Origin: Thalassia testudinum
Taxonomy: Eukaryota > Streptophyta > Magnoliopsida > Alismatales > Hydrocharitaceae
Length of the DNA stretch: 64,000 bases
Direction: 5' to 3'
Assembly (NCBI GenBank): GCA_037157565.1
Contig: JAZHRO010000073.1
Location: 16,312,501 to 16,376,500 of the forward strand
Part shown: positions 62,573 to 64,000 of the stretch, one piece after another
Numbering within the stretch: position 1 is the first letter of the stretch
Layout: each line of letters begins with the position of its first letter
The notes under the pieces: model-generated
Told to the model about the DNA's origin: nothing
The model's input: the letters and a program-made list of their open reading frames with translations, nothing else
Database searches by the model: none
Program-made: the position numbers and the translations under genes

Positions 62573-62658
62573 GGGTGACCGAATAAGTGAGAAACTTACC
62601 GGTCACCCCACTGTAGCCACAGTGTTCCACTGAAACGCGTGAACAGTGGCTACAGTGG
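62573..62658. repeat. Two adjacent hairpins in H
   Basis: First: GGGTGACCG ... TAAGT-GAGAA-ACTTA ... CGGTCACCC (62573-62608). Second: CCACTGTAGCCAC-ag-TGTTC, 13-base loop, GAACAGTGGCTACAGTGG (62608-62658). They share a border base. Confidence 0.9.
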
Positions 62659-64000
62659 CCGGACCAGCCGCACAACCGGGTGCTGTAGGTGCTATGAGTG
62701 CGAGCGACTTGCAGCTGGCGCGCGCGAGTTGGCGCGCGCATGGAAGGGTTGCACCGGCTGGTTGTGGGCATGGAGAGAGCGCGACAGGGCACGCGGAGAG
62801 GGAGGCAAGGGCACCTGCAGGCGCACGTGGTGGCCTGCGTGCGCTGCTGCAGCCTTGCTGCTGCTGCTGTGGAGCTCGGCCAGCTGCTGCAGGGGCGTGT
62901 GGTGGCCGGTTGAGCTTCAAAGCTTGAAGCGTTGTGGTAATGGCGGAAATGGAGTGGAAAGTTGAAACAGGGAAGAGAAGACCACCACGCCCACCTGCTC
63001 TTTGATGAGCTGGGCGGTGGTGGTCTCACGGTGGTGGGTGTGCACCACAGTGATGTACTCCTGCCCGCATAGTGGCTCCTCAAAGGAGGAGAAGCTACGT
63101 ATGGAGGGAGAGGGGAGGGGACGGCCTGGAGAAGAAGGTGGTGCTATGTTGGGTTTTCTCTATGGACCAGGCTCCCCTTTGCAAGAAGGAGCCGCACCTG
63201 TTTTATAGAGGAAGAAAGCATGCACAGCCATGCCCTTGCTATGCATGCGGCTGCAAGGCGTGGCTTGCATGGTTTGGCAGGCTGCTGTTGTAGAGCATGG
63301 CGCGAGGAAGAAGGTCTAGCCATGCCATACAGATGCGGGAAGAATTCAAAGTCAAGTAAAATAAAAAATAAAAAGATGGTGAATTTTTCAAAGATGCACT
63401 TGAGGAAAAATGTTAATTGCAAGGCCATTTATTTCACTCTCCTCCCCTCTCAATTAAATGCATGCATGCATGTATTTTTACAATGCGACTATGTCTACCT
63501 AATATGCACTGGTAATGCTAGGAAATATCACAAGACGGCACAATTGCAGGTGTATTTTTGCGGTGCAATCAGCCACCCTTAAGGGAAAATTTTTGAAAAA
63601 GTATTTTCCTATGAGTAAGACCAACCATTACAGAAGAGAGATTATGGGTTTTACTCAATAGGAAGGGGAGCAATTTCATGAGACTTGGGAGCGCTTTAAT
63701 GACCTTCTTAGGTTATGCCCCCATCATCAGGTGCTAAGATGGTAGTTGGTTAAAAGGTTCTATAACGGATTATTTGAAAGGCATAGGCAAACCATCAATG
63801 CAGCCTATGCAGGAACCTTCATGACCAGAACTGAGGATGAAGCCTGGGCATTATTTGAAACTTTAAACGACAACTCCATACATTTGTCCTTTGCCTATCA
63901 AGAAAGAAAACCATCAATCTTGCAGAGGAAGATAGAGGCCCATGAAGTCGAGGCTTCTCAGGATTTGGCTTATCAGATTCAGTTATTGAATAAAAACTTT

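Larger units (their letters stand above)
60740..63571. mobile_element. H: 2.8-kb TG...CA insertion in gag, TSD GCCAC (solo LTR or non-coding LTR element)
   Basis: Starts TGCAAGGGATGG, ends GGTGCAATCA, and is flanked by GCCAC at 60735-60739 and 63572-63576. Removing it and one TSD restores the gag frame. I find no internal pair of LTRs, primer site, polypurine tract or coding domain, so a solo LTR is the simplest reading. The family is unknown. It has three parts: ordinary sequence to 61140, TA-rich simple repeats to 62160, and a GC-rich part with hairpins and a TATA-like TTTTATAG at about 63200. Orientation is not certain; the TATA position suggests +. ORFs in the GC-rich part overlap on both strands and look compositional. 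Confidence 0.75.
60414..64000 (+). pseudogene. Athila-type gag of element G, with stops, split by insertion H; continues past the window
   Basis: The ATG at 60414 begins MADQGANQQWTLRDYFIP, a typical Athila gag start. A TGA stops it after 27 codons. The same frame continues (SLLPSFYGTT, LFPFSLKDKAKHWYHTLD) to 60739, where H interrupts. After H the frame resumes at 63577 (KFLKKYFP; HETWERFNDLLRLCPHH; NGLFERHRQTINAAYAG), with two TAG stops near 63655 and 63742. Capsid-type gag only; the window ends before protease. All three stops lie in the correct frame and no frameshift is needed, so decay is mild. Confidence 0.85.

Noticed and set aside
62184..63083. 299-codon minus-strand ORF as a gene
   Set aside because: A GC-rich, arginine/alanine/proline-biased frame with equal-sized ORFs on the opposite strand, inside insertion H.
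1..64000. CRISPR arrays, tRNA or rRNA genes, or cellular protein genes
   Set aside because: No regular repeat-spacer pattern, no tRNA or rRNA landmarks, and no ORF outside mobile elements with a recognisable domain.

Overview
This window is plant nuclear DNA made almost entirely of nested LTR retrotransposons. I see no convincing cellular gene, tRNA, rRNA or CRISPR array. The dominant class is the Ty3/gypsy Athila lineage: DLGAS-type protease, FMDD reverse transcriptase, HHCC integrase, no chromodomain, and primer-binding sites complementary to the tRNA-Asp 3' end. Several large solo LTRs and one 5'-truncated LINE sit among these elements. This points to a seed plant with a large, repeat-rich genome. 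The species cannot be told from the sequence. Capital letters A to H are my own labels for elements.

Layout, left to right. Element A (+, 1 to about 9.5 kb) is the 3' part of an Athila-type element with an unbroken gag-pol frame, a 3' untranslated region and a 3' LTR. From 9.5 to 11.75 kb lies AT-rich unassigned DNA with two foldbacks. From 11.75 to 16.74 kb a host sequence rich in AGTACYGRTACT-like motifs is split by two solo LTRs with target-site duplications (TSDs): 11885-14556 (CTCCA) and 14664-16365 (ATCAG). After unassigned DNA comes element E (+), whose leader and gag start (21001-21397) are broken by a B-family LTR at 21398. That LTR is cut at 22494 by the 3' LTR of element D (-), which carries a LINE (22825-24395).

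The 3' UTR of D is split by F, a C-family solo LTR on the + strand (27049-35144). F is itself split by a truncated B element (28580 to about 34345) that keeps a gag-protease reading frame but has no RT or integrase. The D pol remnant (36389-37868) abuts the 3' region of element C3 (-). C3 carries an unfamiliar acidic ORF, and its leader is interrupted by element C (41775-55800, TSD gtaca/gttca). C has the same unfamiliar ORF, a duplicated 3' end, and a B-family solo LTR (49103-51364, TSD CACCC) inside that ORF. The C3 5' LTR (56361-57429) is cut by element G (+). The gag of G, with stop codons, is split by H (60740-63571, TSD GCCAC).

How the parts relate: A is the only element here with an intact polyprotein frame. 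The C family keeps the cis-acting parts of an Athila-type element (LTRs, tRNA-Asp primer site, polypurine tracts, the block after the stop codon) but carries a different ORF and no polymerase, so it probably depended on autonomous relatives. The nesting gives a relative order of insertion: E, then the B-family LTR, then D/C3, then F, C and G, then the B insertions and H. All element borders were read by eye from TG...CA termini, TSDs and copy-to-copy comparison; no alignment program or database was used.
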